From Brachypterus glaber (taxonomy: Eukaryota; Arthropoda; Insecta; Coleoptera; Kateretidae): DNA of 64,000 nt. Where the stretch lies: assembly GCA_958510825.1 (NCBI GenBank), contig OY294047.1:51443365-51507364 (forward strand). The letters run 5' to 3'. Made by a program: the position numbers and the translations under genes. Position 1 is the first letter of the stretch; the number at the start of each line of letters is the position of its first letter. Of this stretch, positions 53,796-63,629 are shown in pieces. The notes beneath the pieces were generated by a model. It searched no databases and was not told the DNA's origin. It saw nothing but the letters and a program-made list of their open reading frames with translations.

Positions 53796-56171
53796 ATGAA
53801 GGTAAGTCTGAATTTTCCATTTTATTTTATTAAGTTTAAACCCTATAAAAAATGTCGTATTGAAACGAATTAAAACACATTCACACGATTCCAAATACTT
53901 TTTAATACGTAACTATGAAACTAGGCACGGAGGAATCCTGCAATCACAGCGGTGTGAAATTATGGTTTGCATGAAGTCTCCTTTACAGTCGGGTATTTAG
54001 TTATTTATGGTACTAGTGGGTAAAGTAAGATATTGCTCATGAGAAAATTAACCTGTGAGGCGTCAGCCAAGCAGGTTAATTTTCGAGAGGGCAATATCGG
54101 TTTACCCATGAGTGCCATACAAGGTTTTATCCAATAAATAGCTTAGGAATTCATATTTTTATTAAAAATTTTAATGACATTTACAAGAAAATAATTTGAC
54201 AAGTGACAGTTGAGTGGGTAAAATAAATAATTATCCACTCAATAAAGTAAAAGTCACGCGGGGGTTATTATTGAGTTCTATTTAAATACTTTAATTGTTT
54301 AGTGAATAATAAAATATAACAAATAGTATGGCATTTATAGCTTAAATAGATTTAATTATTGTCCGTGCTAATAATTTTTGTAATATAATAAAATTTCTGT
54401 AAATTTATAATAGTGCCTGTAATAAATATAATCGTGTCTGTAACATATATAATCGTTTCCAATTTATTTTTAACATTATTAGTTATTGTGTCCCTTATAA
54501 TCTATATCTTAAATCACTATAATTTGCCACTGTTACCAAATATCTTATAATGTATAGCGCAGAGCCCACTAATTTCTTTCCGTGCTACGCAGCTCGGGAT
54601 TTAATACGCTCGGCTATAAAAAATGTCTTCTCTACCTTGTTATATAATTAATATTAACCTTTGGCTAGTTTATCGATCCTGATTCCTACCAAAAACAATC
54701 TCAACCAAGAACTTTAAAAAACAAATATTTCCTGATTGAACAGCCGTGCTGCCGTGATTTGTGATGATTTTTCATTTTTTAACTTTTTAGGTTTTTTTTC
54801 TACTTATAGTAGTTGTATTGGCTTCGGTTATGGCATGTAACCCCAATGGTAAGTATATTTAAAGTTAAATTGACGAAGCTACTGTGAAATACCGGGTGTC
54901 CCAACTCTATTTACCCAACGAAAACTTTAAGGGGTAATCAAATTCTGAGAAAAAAAAACTTAAAAAATCGCATTTTTTAGCAGAAAAGATTAATGAATCA
55001 AAACTTAAAAAAAAATGTTTAAAAAATTAAAAAAAAAACACTCCAATAGAGAATTTTATTTGCTTTAAAATAATGTATCAGGCGACCCCCCTTTATCTTA
55101 AAAAAAACTCCCTCATGCCCCCCTGCCCACATGTTGGGACACCCGGTATAAGTACGTAGTTTTAGTATGTACTACACATGCTTGGTAATTAATGAACAAA
55201 CTGAAAATACAATAATTAATTACTTCATCACTACACTGCGCATGCGTAAGTATAATTAAGGCACCCCGTTTAAAACTCAAAACGGCCGTGGATAAAGTAT
55301 AATAGCTATTAATCATTCGGGTGATTAGGCCACTCGCCTATCGGCTCGTGTCCTCATTGATTATTAGCAATTATTATGCATTCTTTTAATAATATACTAT
55401 TTCTAGTTACTTCAATAATTATTAGCAAGCATGCGCAGAATACTGCCCTGCTAAGACAAGTTGACCTATCTGCAAAAATTCACTTTTTGAGATAAGCACA
55501 CCATTGTATTTATTTACACTAGCCCCATGTGCCTACTAAAAAGAAATATCCTATCTAAAACCCAAATCCTAAAAATTGTGGAAGGGGAAAATGTTTTCTA
55601 AATAAAATTGTCCTAACTAGTCTTTACTAGACGAATAAGTCAGGATTAGGACTAAGTTTACAGATCTTAGTAATTTGATTGGACTTTTTAGATCATTTTG
55701 TCCTAACTTTCTTAGATGGAACAAATGCATTTAGTATGACAATTTATATCTCAAAACATCTAATTTGCAAATAGGACAACTTGTCTTAGTCGGGTAGTAT
55801 AATCCTACTTGTATTCTTCTAAAATTTGGCCTGGTTGTTAAAATTGACAAATTGTGACGTCATAATTTTTCGAACTGAAAATTGTGACATCTAAACAATC
55901 AGAGCTTAACTTATTATCTTTAAAATTTAATCTGTTACCTTCTTATTTTTTAAAACTCAGTTTGATTTAATTTTTTTCCGAAGACAAATATTTTAAAAGA
56001 AAAAGATCTATACCTAATGAGTTGAAGGAAAAAAGATCTATACCTGAGGAACTAAGAGAAAAACGATCTCCACATGAAGGACGGAGAGAAAAAAGATGGG
56101 TAGAGAATGGAGATGTTAATGGTTACGACCAAGAGGTAGTGAAAGAAAAAAAGGAAGCACCTCGCAAATAA
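53796..56171 (+). CDS. gene B: paralogous secreted dibasic-cleaved propeptide (three exons)
   Basis: Coding exons are 53796-53801 (ATG AAG), 54791-54848 and 55984-56171; introns are 989 and 1135 bp with the same phases as gene A. The 83-residue product has a signal peptide, MKVFFLLIVVVLASVMA, then CNPNDKYFKRKRSIPNELKE and repeated SIPEELREKR and SPHEGRREKR blocks. After the last KR it reads WVENGDVNGYDQEVVKEK and ends EAPRK. The final aromatic/Gly/Lys-rich peptide of gene A is missing, so the coding region stops where gene A has two more KR blocks. It keeps KRW at the matching site. Both introns hold repeats absent from gene A. It could be a working divergent copy or one that lost its main peptide; the open frame and conserved splice sites favour function. 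Confidence 0.82.
54000..54280 (+). repeat. hairpin-headed repeat, copy 3 of 3, in intron 1 of gene B
   Basis: It matches 38531-38866 closely but stops about 55 bp early, joined directly to the next element. Its orientation is the same as the gene. Confidence 0.85.
54283..54584 (+). mobile_element. 5'-truncated copy of the CACGGAAA MITE, in intron 1 of gene B
   Basis: It matches 2113-2417 almost base for base and ends TTTCTTTCCGTG. The left end is missing at the junction with the preceding repeat. Confidence 0.8.
54892..55146. mobile_element. 255-bp MITE in intron 2 of gene B (TA duplication)
   Basis: TA-CCGGGTGTCCCAA and TTGGGACACCCGG-TA. The inner part (ATGCCCCCCTGCCCACAT, CGACCCCCCTTTATC) resembles the arms of 23513-24219. 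Confidence 0.8.
55443..55797. mobile_element. 355-bp MITE in intron 2 of gene B (TA duplication)
   Basis: TA-CTGCCCTGCTAAGACAAGTTG on the left and CAACTTGTCTTAGTCGGGTAG-TA on the right, a terminal repeat of about 35 bp. The interior repeats GTCCTAACT/AGTTAGGAC-type words. Confidence 0.75.
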
Positions 56172-56314
56172 TGTATGGGTAGTATCCATTGGATATACAA
56201 TTTAAAATATTTAGGTTGTTAACACTAGAATATAATAATTATGTCATGAAATAATAACGGTGATTTTTTTAGCCACCCTAATATATTGTAGTGGTAATTT
56301 TTACCTAAAAGATA

Positions 56315-56320
56315 AATAAA
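56315..56320 (+). terminator. poly(A) signal of gene B
   Basis: AATAAA lies about 145 bases after the stop codon. Confidence 0.55.
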
Positions 56321-56607
56321 ATGAGTTATTTTCTAGTATTTTCTTCGATAATTTAAAATCTGTCGTAAGAATTATTTATCTCAAATGATTTTTGGGTGGC
56401 AAAGGAAATACATTTTTTAAAAGCTTAAATTTTCATATTTTTTACTGTCTCAATAAACGAGATTGATATTTGAGGTTATCAGAACCAGAAAGAAAGAAAA
56501 GTCCAAACCCGTTTTGCACTTATTTTGTTTTCTCTTATTGTTAAATCCAAAACCAGCGAAGTACAAAGTGGGTTATGTCCTTCTGGTTCTGTTAGCCTCA
56601 TTTATGC

Positions 56608-56770
56608 AAGACATAAACTACTTATGTTTAGTTTATACTATGGCGACTTTATTTCAAGTCCAGGCACTTTTTATCCACCTATATCTGTTAGAAAAACGCT
56701 CTACAGAGATAGGTAGACAAACATTACCAGCTGAACTTTTAATATGGTCATGGTGTAAATTAAGTCGTTT
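56608..56770. mobile_element. foldback MITE, copy 2 (relative of 43.1 kb)
   Basis: TTTAGTTTATACTATGGCGA, CAAGTCCAGGCACTTTTT and CTACAGAGATAGGTAGAC are laid out as at 43131-43277, with a more diverged right arm. The overlapping plus-strand frames 56463-56801 and 56525-56716 are by-products. Confidence 0.7.
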
Positions 56771-57496
56771 TTACTATGCTGTTTTCATAATTTCGACTTA
56801 AAGAAAAATGCCAAACAACCAATATTAAGTAAGATATCGCAAAAATAATATTTGCCCCGTACTTATTATTGTAAAAAAAAAATTGCTGCCTAATAGGTAC
56901 TTGTAATATAGGGCAAAGCAAAACAAAATTGCCTTATTTGCTCCCTAGGCTCTGCTGTAAATTAGTTTTATACACTAGTCCATTTTTTCTTTCATTTCGT
57001 TACAAATGCGTATTCAAACGTATATAATTACATAATGGCCAGTATTAGCATACGTTCAAACACAGGTGCAATATGCAAATGAACACAAACAGGAGAGATT
57101 ATTAGATCCAATATCTTGTATGTGAACTTTCATGACACACATACGAACAACTGATCAGTTTATATTACATTTGTAAGTAGTTAATTAAACGACAATAATT
57201 AACGTTTAGTAACTATACACATTATACACGGTGTTTGCAGGTCCGGAAACGAACCCTACACTCAGAAAATTTCGTTGTATTTTTAATACTGAATGTTATT
57301 TGTTAATACATATTTTTTATTTATATCGCCACCATTGGTATTTAATACTTTACTTGTGATATTAAATAATGCAATGTGTGTATTGTATACAAAATGTTGC
57401 CATACTAACATAGAGACCGTGCTGGTACATTTGGATCCCCACGCAACATGTGTTTATTAATACTGTAACATTTGGTAAATTATATCACAGTTATAG
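56771..57496. other. unassigned AT-rich sequence
   Basis: ACACTCAGAAAATTTCG at 57259 resembles a MITE start. No gene was recognised. Confidence 0.3.
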
Positions 57497-57789
57497 TTTG
57501 GTATACTTTAAGTTTTAGTTGATGTGTTATTGATCTAGTTTAAAGTATGTTACAGTATTTAGTAAAATAACAATCGGTAAATAATACCAAAATTTTGATT
57601 AGCAATAATACAGAGAAAAGTAAAAAAGGATCGATTATTTTATTAGTGGGTTATTGTGTGTGGTTGCAATCTTTATATTATTACTAATCAAAATTTCGGT
57701 ATTATTTACCGATTGTTATTTTACTAAATACTGTAACATACTTTAAACTAGATCAATAACACAACAACTACAACTTAAAGTCCAAACCA
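57497..57789. repeat. foldback with about 115-bp arms
   Basis: GTGTTATTGATCTAGTTTAA, AGTATGTTACAGTATTTAG and AACAATCGGTAAATAATACC pair exactly with the right arm. The loop is about 60 bp (57610-57675). The arms differ at very few sites. Confidence 0.85.
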
Positions 57790-57980
57790 AACGGGGGTTG
57801 AAAGTTTTTTAAAGAGAGAACTAATTTAAGTTTTTAACTAACCCGTTCGATTACATCAAGCCGTGACAGGGGCGACGGACGACGGGACTTCCTTATTATG
57901 TTAAAGTATACCGCAACAGTGAACTTGATGCTTTCTAGCGTCTCAATTCCTACGCGGACGAAGTCGCGAGTATATGCTAG
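57790..57980 (+). mobile_element. possible Helitron 3' end
   Basis: The sequence ACGCGGACGAAGTCGCGAGT can fold as a short GC hairpin. CTAG followed by T comes about 10 bases later (57977-57981). A hairpin shortly before CTAG|T is the Helitron 3' signature, and this text resembles ends seen in insect Helitrons. The 5' end was not found. The minus frame 57834-58124 crosses it and is unlikely to be a gene. Confidence 0.4.
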
Positions 57981-58129
57981 TATAATTATATAATAATTAT
58001 AATATAACCAGCTGAACAGGTGCAGCCACCTTGTCAAAACATCGGCACTAGGCATTAATTTGAAACGTCGTGAAAAGGAAAGTTGTGTGATCACGTGAAT
58101 AGGCAACCAATAATACACCTGCATAATTT

Positions 58130-58729
58130 ATTAAAGTTTGAAAGTCTTTATCTCCAAAACGTTATATTCTAGCAAAAAACTGTCTATAGCATTTTTATAG
58201 GGCTTAAAAACAGATTTTATTTAAAATATAATTTTTTGAAATCGGGTTATAAATAAGTGATATATGCTTTAAACGATAATATCTCGAAAACAATACATTT
58301 TAGGAAAAAATAGTTTCTAAAATTTTTTGACCAAATTAAAATTATCTTTCATAAGAGTGCTAAATTAATAAAATACAATAATAATAATAATTATAATTGC
58401 CTTAATTATACCAAAAAACGCTAACAATAGGAGTTTTACCCCATTCTTATCTCCTTACCTCCATATTTTAGCCCCAAAAACTAATCAGCTCTTCGAAATG
58501 CGATAAGAAACAATATGCAAAAAACAGCTTGTCGATATCTTATTTAGAAATTGAGTTATCGAGTTTACAGACAGACAGACAGACAGAAGGACGAACATTT
58601 TTTTTACTGATTTCGACTCAAAAGGCCAAAAACGTTGAGAAATGTGAAAAAAACCATGGTCAAAGATTTTGACTTTTCGACGAAGATATCAATACATCGG
58701 CATTCTTAGTAGCACTAAGTGCCGATGTA
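58130..58729 (-). mobile_element. GTCT-microsatellite element, copy 2 (inverse)
   Basis: It matches 7132-7880 in reverse complement. It carries only about five CAGA units (58568-58588) and the terminal hairpin ACATCGGCATTCT ... AAGTGCCGATGT at 58693-58727. Confidence 0.75.
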
Positions 58730-59577
58730 AATTTTTAGTTCAGGCTTGTAATTAGGCATTAAAGGTATATTAATTTCCCTGATAAAGTAAATGGCAGTAA
58801 GTTACATTAGTCAATAGCAGCGTTTTCCAAATATTAAATCAGGGTTGACGTGAAAAAACCGCTTTGCGACAATGTCACTTACTTTTACAGGGCAGTATAA
58901 TCCATTGAACGAACCCAGGCACCCTGAAATGTGTTTTATTTCGTAGAGCTGTGTAATCGGTAATGATAAAGATCATCTGAAGGTCCTTTTTTGCTTGGAA
59001 ATTATTTAAAAATGTATCTCAATATAGTTAACCTTTCTATTTTCTCAATGTTCCGTTTTACTTATTTACTTAATGTGTATTTCTTGGCGTGTACGCAATA
59101 AATAACCGTCAAAAAAGGAGTGCAAAAACAATCGAATAAAAGCATGGTGGAGATAATTCAGGTGATATAGCAGGCCGTTGCTAAACCCCTACACACAAAA
59201 TGCCAAGAAGTTAGACAAAACTATTTAATAATTCAATACATGGTGCAGTGGAAAGGCACATTTAAAAATTACTGTAAATATTCGTGAATTTTTCATCAAC
59301 AATATTTTTTTTAAACGGTCATTATATATTATAGTAGGTATACTTCAACCACCACTTGACACATAAGAACATAACCTCAAACAGAATTAGAGATATTTTT
59401 TATTCTTAATTACCTAATTACCATTATTTTTATCGTGGCCATCTGGAAAGCATTGTTTATGTCTTGTTGAAATAAATTATTTGCTGATAACTTTTTTGCG
59501 TACCTTGTACTACTCAAATAAGGCTTCTCCAGTATATACGTTTGCACACAAATAACCTTAAAATATAACCTTAGAAT
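58730..59577. other. unassigned sequence
   Basis: No element ends or genes were recognised. 58850-59000 is less AT-rich and seems single-copy. Confidence 0.3.
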
Positions 59578-60255
59578 AGTATATTCTATAACTAGTATGG
59601 AATATACAATATTCCGCGAGAGCGGCAGGCGAGTATGACGGTCCCGCGAGCGCGGAATGACTATTCCATACGTGTTGTAGACTATACTTTTTCTTCGACT
59701 GCAAATATGAAACACTGTATGGCTTTAAACTGCGGACAAGGTTAAAAACAATATTTTTTGTGACTCGACATTGTAAATGCAACAAAACACATATCTTTAA
59801 ATAAAGCAATTAATGTTATTTAATAAGTTTATCAAATCAGTAGTTAAAAAAGATTTTAGCACATATTTACAAATTATAATGCAAAAATTGAAGGTTATGT
59901 CAGATTGTTGTGACAGATATCAGGTTTAAATATTTAACAATAGATGGAGCAGTTTAAATTTTTTGAACTAAATTGATAAAAAACTGGTCAAATATTAAGA
60001 AAAACTAATAAACTTTATGTAATTTTAACGCAAAACTTTAAATTGCATTAAATTATTCAATGTTTCATGGTAAAATATATATATTTTTGCTAATTTTGCT
60101 ACAGTTTTCTTTACTTTTATAAACAAGAGATGGCACTACATGTGCTAATTCTAACACTTGATACAGAATATTCATACCGTATCTAGAGCTAGAATGTATT
60201 GATTCTGTGTTTGAAAAGTGTGTGTATTTGCTTACATTCTAAAGCAGTCGTAGAG
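59578..60255 (+). repeat. 0.7-kb dispersed repeat, copy 2
   Basis: A direct copy of 17399-18105 with a GC-richer palindromic head (GGAATATACAATATTCCGCG ... GCGCGGAATGACTATTCC) and small deletions, for example near 59845. Confidence 0.8.
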
Positions 60256-60360
60256 AAACATATTTAAATGGCTTTTCTACCTATCTACTGGTCTTTACAT
60301 AAAACGTAACAATATATTTCTGTATTTACGGTTCACTTAGTTTAGAGCTGTAGCTTATAC

Positions 60361-60396
60361 AACATACATACATACATACATACATACATACATACA
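60361..60396 (+). repeat. (ACAT)n microsatellite
   Basis: About nine ACAT units. Confidence 0.95.
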
Positions 60397-60850
60397 TTCC
60401 TTATGGCTAACAATATCTTACATATGAATTATTATTGAAACTAAACATAACAAACTCTTATTATCTAATTATAATTTGTCTATTTTCTGGCGCAGTCGGT
60501 AGGATTTATTTTGCTATGATAAATGTTAATTATAGTTAAAGTTATAATATCAGTGTATGTTTAGATTGTTTAATAGCTGTTTTGAAATAAATGAAATAGT
60601 AGGTGTCTAATTGTCTACCTATAAGTAATATTAAAATAGCATTTTCTGCTTTAAGAAGTGTTTTGTAAAAAAAAACAAATAAACATTTTAATCATTTGTT
60701 TGGTTTAAAAAGGCTTCACCTTTTCTATTTTTCAAGAAAACTTTGAATGTCTGCACTTTTCAATTATTTATAGTAATTACAATTTTACTCTTTTATGTGT
60801 TCTTTTTAAAATTTCAGTTAAATATATTCTAAAAACATCAAATTTAATAA
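60397..60850. other. unassigned AT-rich sequence
   Basis: Nothing was recognised. It lies downstream of the minus-strand terminal exon. Confidence 0.3.
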
Positions 60851-60875
60851 AGTGTATCCTCCTTTTTTGTTTTCT

Positions 60876-60881
60876 TTTATT
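60876..60881 (-). terminator. poly(A) signal of the minus-strand gene
   Basis: On the minus strand AATAAA occurs about 95 bases after the stop codon at 60975-60977. Confidence 0.55.
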
Positions 60882-60974
60882 ATTTAAATTACAAGAATAT
60901 AAAAATATCACTTAAATCGTGTCCCATCATCGAAACCACTTTTAAACAACAAAAACACACACCTACATAACAGC

Positions 60975-61101
60975 TTATTTTCTTATTTTTTGCTCTCCTT
61001 TGGTCATTTCATTTAACGTCGGCCCACTGATCTTGTAAGCTCCAATTATAATATCCCGATTCAAGTTGTCTCGGCCGATAATATCAAATCGATTACACAG
61101 C
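60975..61101 (-). CDS. terminal exon of an unidentified host gene
   Basis: On the minus strand a long pyrimidine tract (about 61112-61130) leads through AATTTTGTGAG to an acceptor at 61102. The exon then reads one base plus 41 codons, LCNRFDIIGRDNLNRDIIIG then AYKISGPTLNEMTKGEQ and KIRK, and stops with TAA at 60975. The stretch is markedly less AT-rich than its flanks, and AATAAA follows. This looks like a true last exon. The RFDIIGRDNLNRDIIIG and LNEM pattern is faintly like the end of a C2 domain of synaptotagmin type (D.D..GRND.IG ... W.EM), but the match is weak and I do not name the gene. Earlier exons are not recognised, and probably lie beyond the right edge. Confidence 0.5.
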
Positions 61102-61134
61102 CTCACAAAATTAAAAAAAAAAGAGTTCTAATGA

Positions 61135-62040
61135 AGACTGTGGCCACATTTGATATTCCTCAGCCTGAAACTGAATCTAATGTTTAAAAAAAATTATTTA
61201 CCCTCAAAATTTTGAGATAGCGCACAATGGTTTTTTTGTATTCATTCGAGCCCAAAAAAAATCCGCAGGATTTCAAAAAATTAATTATGGAAATATTGCT
61301 AAATAAAAATAATCCATGTCATTACTTGCAGATTTTATATATCTACACTAGTTATTTTTTTACATGCAAACAAATCCAAACTTTGCACTTTTTTGTGTTT
61401 TTTTCGATATTTCATTAAAAATTTTATATAAATAATACAGATACAGCCAAAAATTTATGTAAACTAGTACGTACATATGCTTTATAAAATTGGGGATATT
61501 TTTTTATCTCCAGGGATGGAAAGTCTGGGTGGGGTTTAATGTTGCACATGTCACAAGAAATATATCATAACATTGTCTGGTACCTTTTAACCAGAATGTT
61601 TTTGGAAGCCTGAAACTTGGCATGTGCATTAAGTCTGTTGATGAGAAAACCCTGAAGCCCAAAAATTTTTTTATGGGGTCTTGTGTGATAAAAATCTTTT
61701 TCATTTAAAAAAATGGCGAAGGCGCACTTACCACCGAAAACTGCGCGGGCTTAAATATAAGCTTTCCTGTTGATAAATAGGGTTATGGAAGCTCCTAAGT
61801 ATATACATTCTTTGGAATTTGGTTGGTGATTTGGTATTTTACAAAACTATGTTTGTGAATTGTGAAGTAGTGTAGAATTCAATAATTAATATTTTCATTA
61901 TCAACAAGGTATCTTGAATAAAATAAGTATTGCTCAACTAACTTTACAGGTTTATTATACTGTTAGCAAACTTCAGTCTAATAATGAGTCATATTGCTAC
62001 GTTTTTGAAGGTATACTCTTCACATTAAAGTACAACAAAA
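61135..62040. other. unassigned sequence
   Basis: The frames 61227-61418 (+) and 61504-61704 (-) have no recognisable motifs. 61510-61745 is GC-richer than its surroundings and could be a repeat with copies elsewhere in the genome. Confidence 0.3.
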
Positions 62041-62084
62041 TACTCGACAAAATAATAAATATAATAAATATAAAAATCTTATTT

Positions 62085-62605
62085 GGGGGCCGTCGCCCCC
62101 TGGCTTTTCTGTTATACATATATTATTTTGTTTTGTTTTTAACAACAATAACATGATTACCGTGCCGGGAATAAATCTTAACTTAAAGGTTTTTTAAAGC
62201 AATTTTTTTATTCTAACGAGTTTGGATAATGCATGTCATTAAAAATTCTAAAAAATTTCGCCTGCGGCGCTTAACTCTTTCCTCTGGCTAACTGAAGTTT
62301 TATAAATATGTTTCTTTTTAAATTGTTGATGTTAGGAAAATAATTGAACATGAAAATTTAAAAAAATCACCTGCGGCGCTTTACTGGATTACCAGTAGTC
62401 TGATATCACAATATTAATTAATAGATTTTATAAAATAATTGCATATGAAAAAATTTGCCTGCGGCGTTAAATGTTGTATTGAACATGGTAATGGTAATGC
62501 GGAATTGTTGGCTTTCTTAGGGGGCGTGGAAAATAATTATTTATGAAATAAAAGGGCAAAAAGTAGGTTTTTAGAAGCCTAGGGCCGGCCGGCCAGCCGG
62601 CCCGA
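62085..62605. repeat. GC-rich hairpins and thrice-repeated CTGCGGCG motif
   Basis: GGGGGCCGTCGCCCCC (62085-62100) is a hairpin. CCTGCGGCG, each time after an A/T-rich lead with AAAATTT and followed by CTTAA, CTTTA or TTAAA, occurs at 62261, 62370 and 62458. GGGCCGGCCGGCCAGCCGGCCC at 62582-62603 is a long GC palindrome. GC islands like these are out of character here and mark one unknown element. The frame 61914-62156 is not a gene. Confidence 0.6.
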
Positions 62606-63085
62606 GGGTAATAAACCTACGAAATCAAGTCGAAAGTCCAACTTTTCGCCCTCAAAACATGAACAAAAAGCGACGCTTTTAGAATCAATCGAATAAAAAA
62701 TTACTCACCTATCATAAAGGGCTATAAACTGTAATTTTTTACCTGTAAAACTAAGAAGAGTAGAATAATGAACATCAAGTGCAAATCATCAAAGGCCCTT
62801 TATATGACATTTTCACACTTCATGTGATCTACAGTGTTCGCGTTAGCGTAATAAACGTAACAAGAAAATGGAGGAAAAACTTTGATTTTAATTAATCAAC
62901 TTTTTACAACATTTTACCTTTAAGTATTAAAAAGATTAAAAATAAAACTATTTTAAAAAAAGATTTAAAATTATATATAACTAGTAACTTTCATAACATA
63001 CAGAACACCATATTCAAAAATACATAATTTTACTTACCTATCTACTTACCTATTTTTTGTTTCAAATATGTACCTTTAATCTTTC
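62606..63085. other. unassigned AT-rich sequence
   Basis: AAAGTCCAACTTTTCGCCCT (62631) is inverse to GGGCAAAAAGTAGG (62553), framing the GC palindrome. Otherwise nothing was recognised. Confidence 0.35.
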
Positions 63086-63268
63086 TTCTTGTACCACCAT
63101 CTATTATCTATTCAATTGTCTTAAACTGTTATAGATTTAATATTAATGTAAAATAACTAAGGAGATACCGCACACAAACCATGGTTTAGGCGGGTCTATT
63201 GTACTATTATTTATTGTATTTGATGTATATTTTGAAATAAATTGAATTGAATTGAATTGAATTGAATT
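63086..63268 (+). mobile_element. LINE 3' UTR and (TTGAA)n tail
   Basis: TGTATATTTTGAAATAAATTG is followed by repeated AATTG units to 63268. A pentanucleotide run after such a TGAAATAAA end is typical for insect non-LTR elements. No RT frame is attached, so it is strongly 5'-truncated. Confidence 0.55.
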
Positions 63269-63629
63269 TACAATGATCTAAAAGATACTGGGAAACATTA
63301 AATGAAAAAAATAAGGTGTACCTATACGCCTACACAACTACAATTAGAAAAATTAAACTCTCTCGATTAATATTATTTTTTTCTTATTTCTATTTTAATA
63401 ATTTAAAACTTTTATTAAAGATAATTTAAACATTTAAATATTTAGTTTTTTAAGTTTTAAAAAATAAAGAAAATTGTGTATTATCAGAAACACTATTCTT
63501 TTTTCTTTAAGCCTACATAACTATAAATGCAACTTTGAAAACGAGGAATATCTTGAAAAAATACAAAACATAAATAAACACATAAAATAAATTGTTCGAT
63601 ATCACAAAACATTTACAGTAATGTGTATA
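63269..63629. other. unassigned AT-rich sequence
   Basis: Nothing was recognised. Confidence 0.3.

Noticed and set aside
55961..55983. Alternative acceptor CAG at 55960 for exon 3 of gene B
   Set aside because: With the incoming phase it gives an immediate TGA; the AAG at 55981-55983 keeps the frame and matches gene A.
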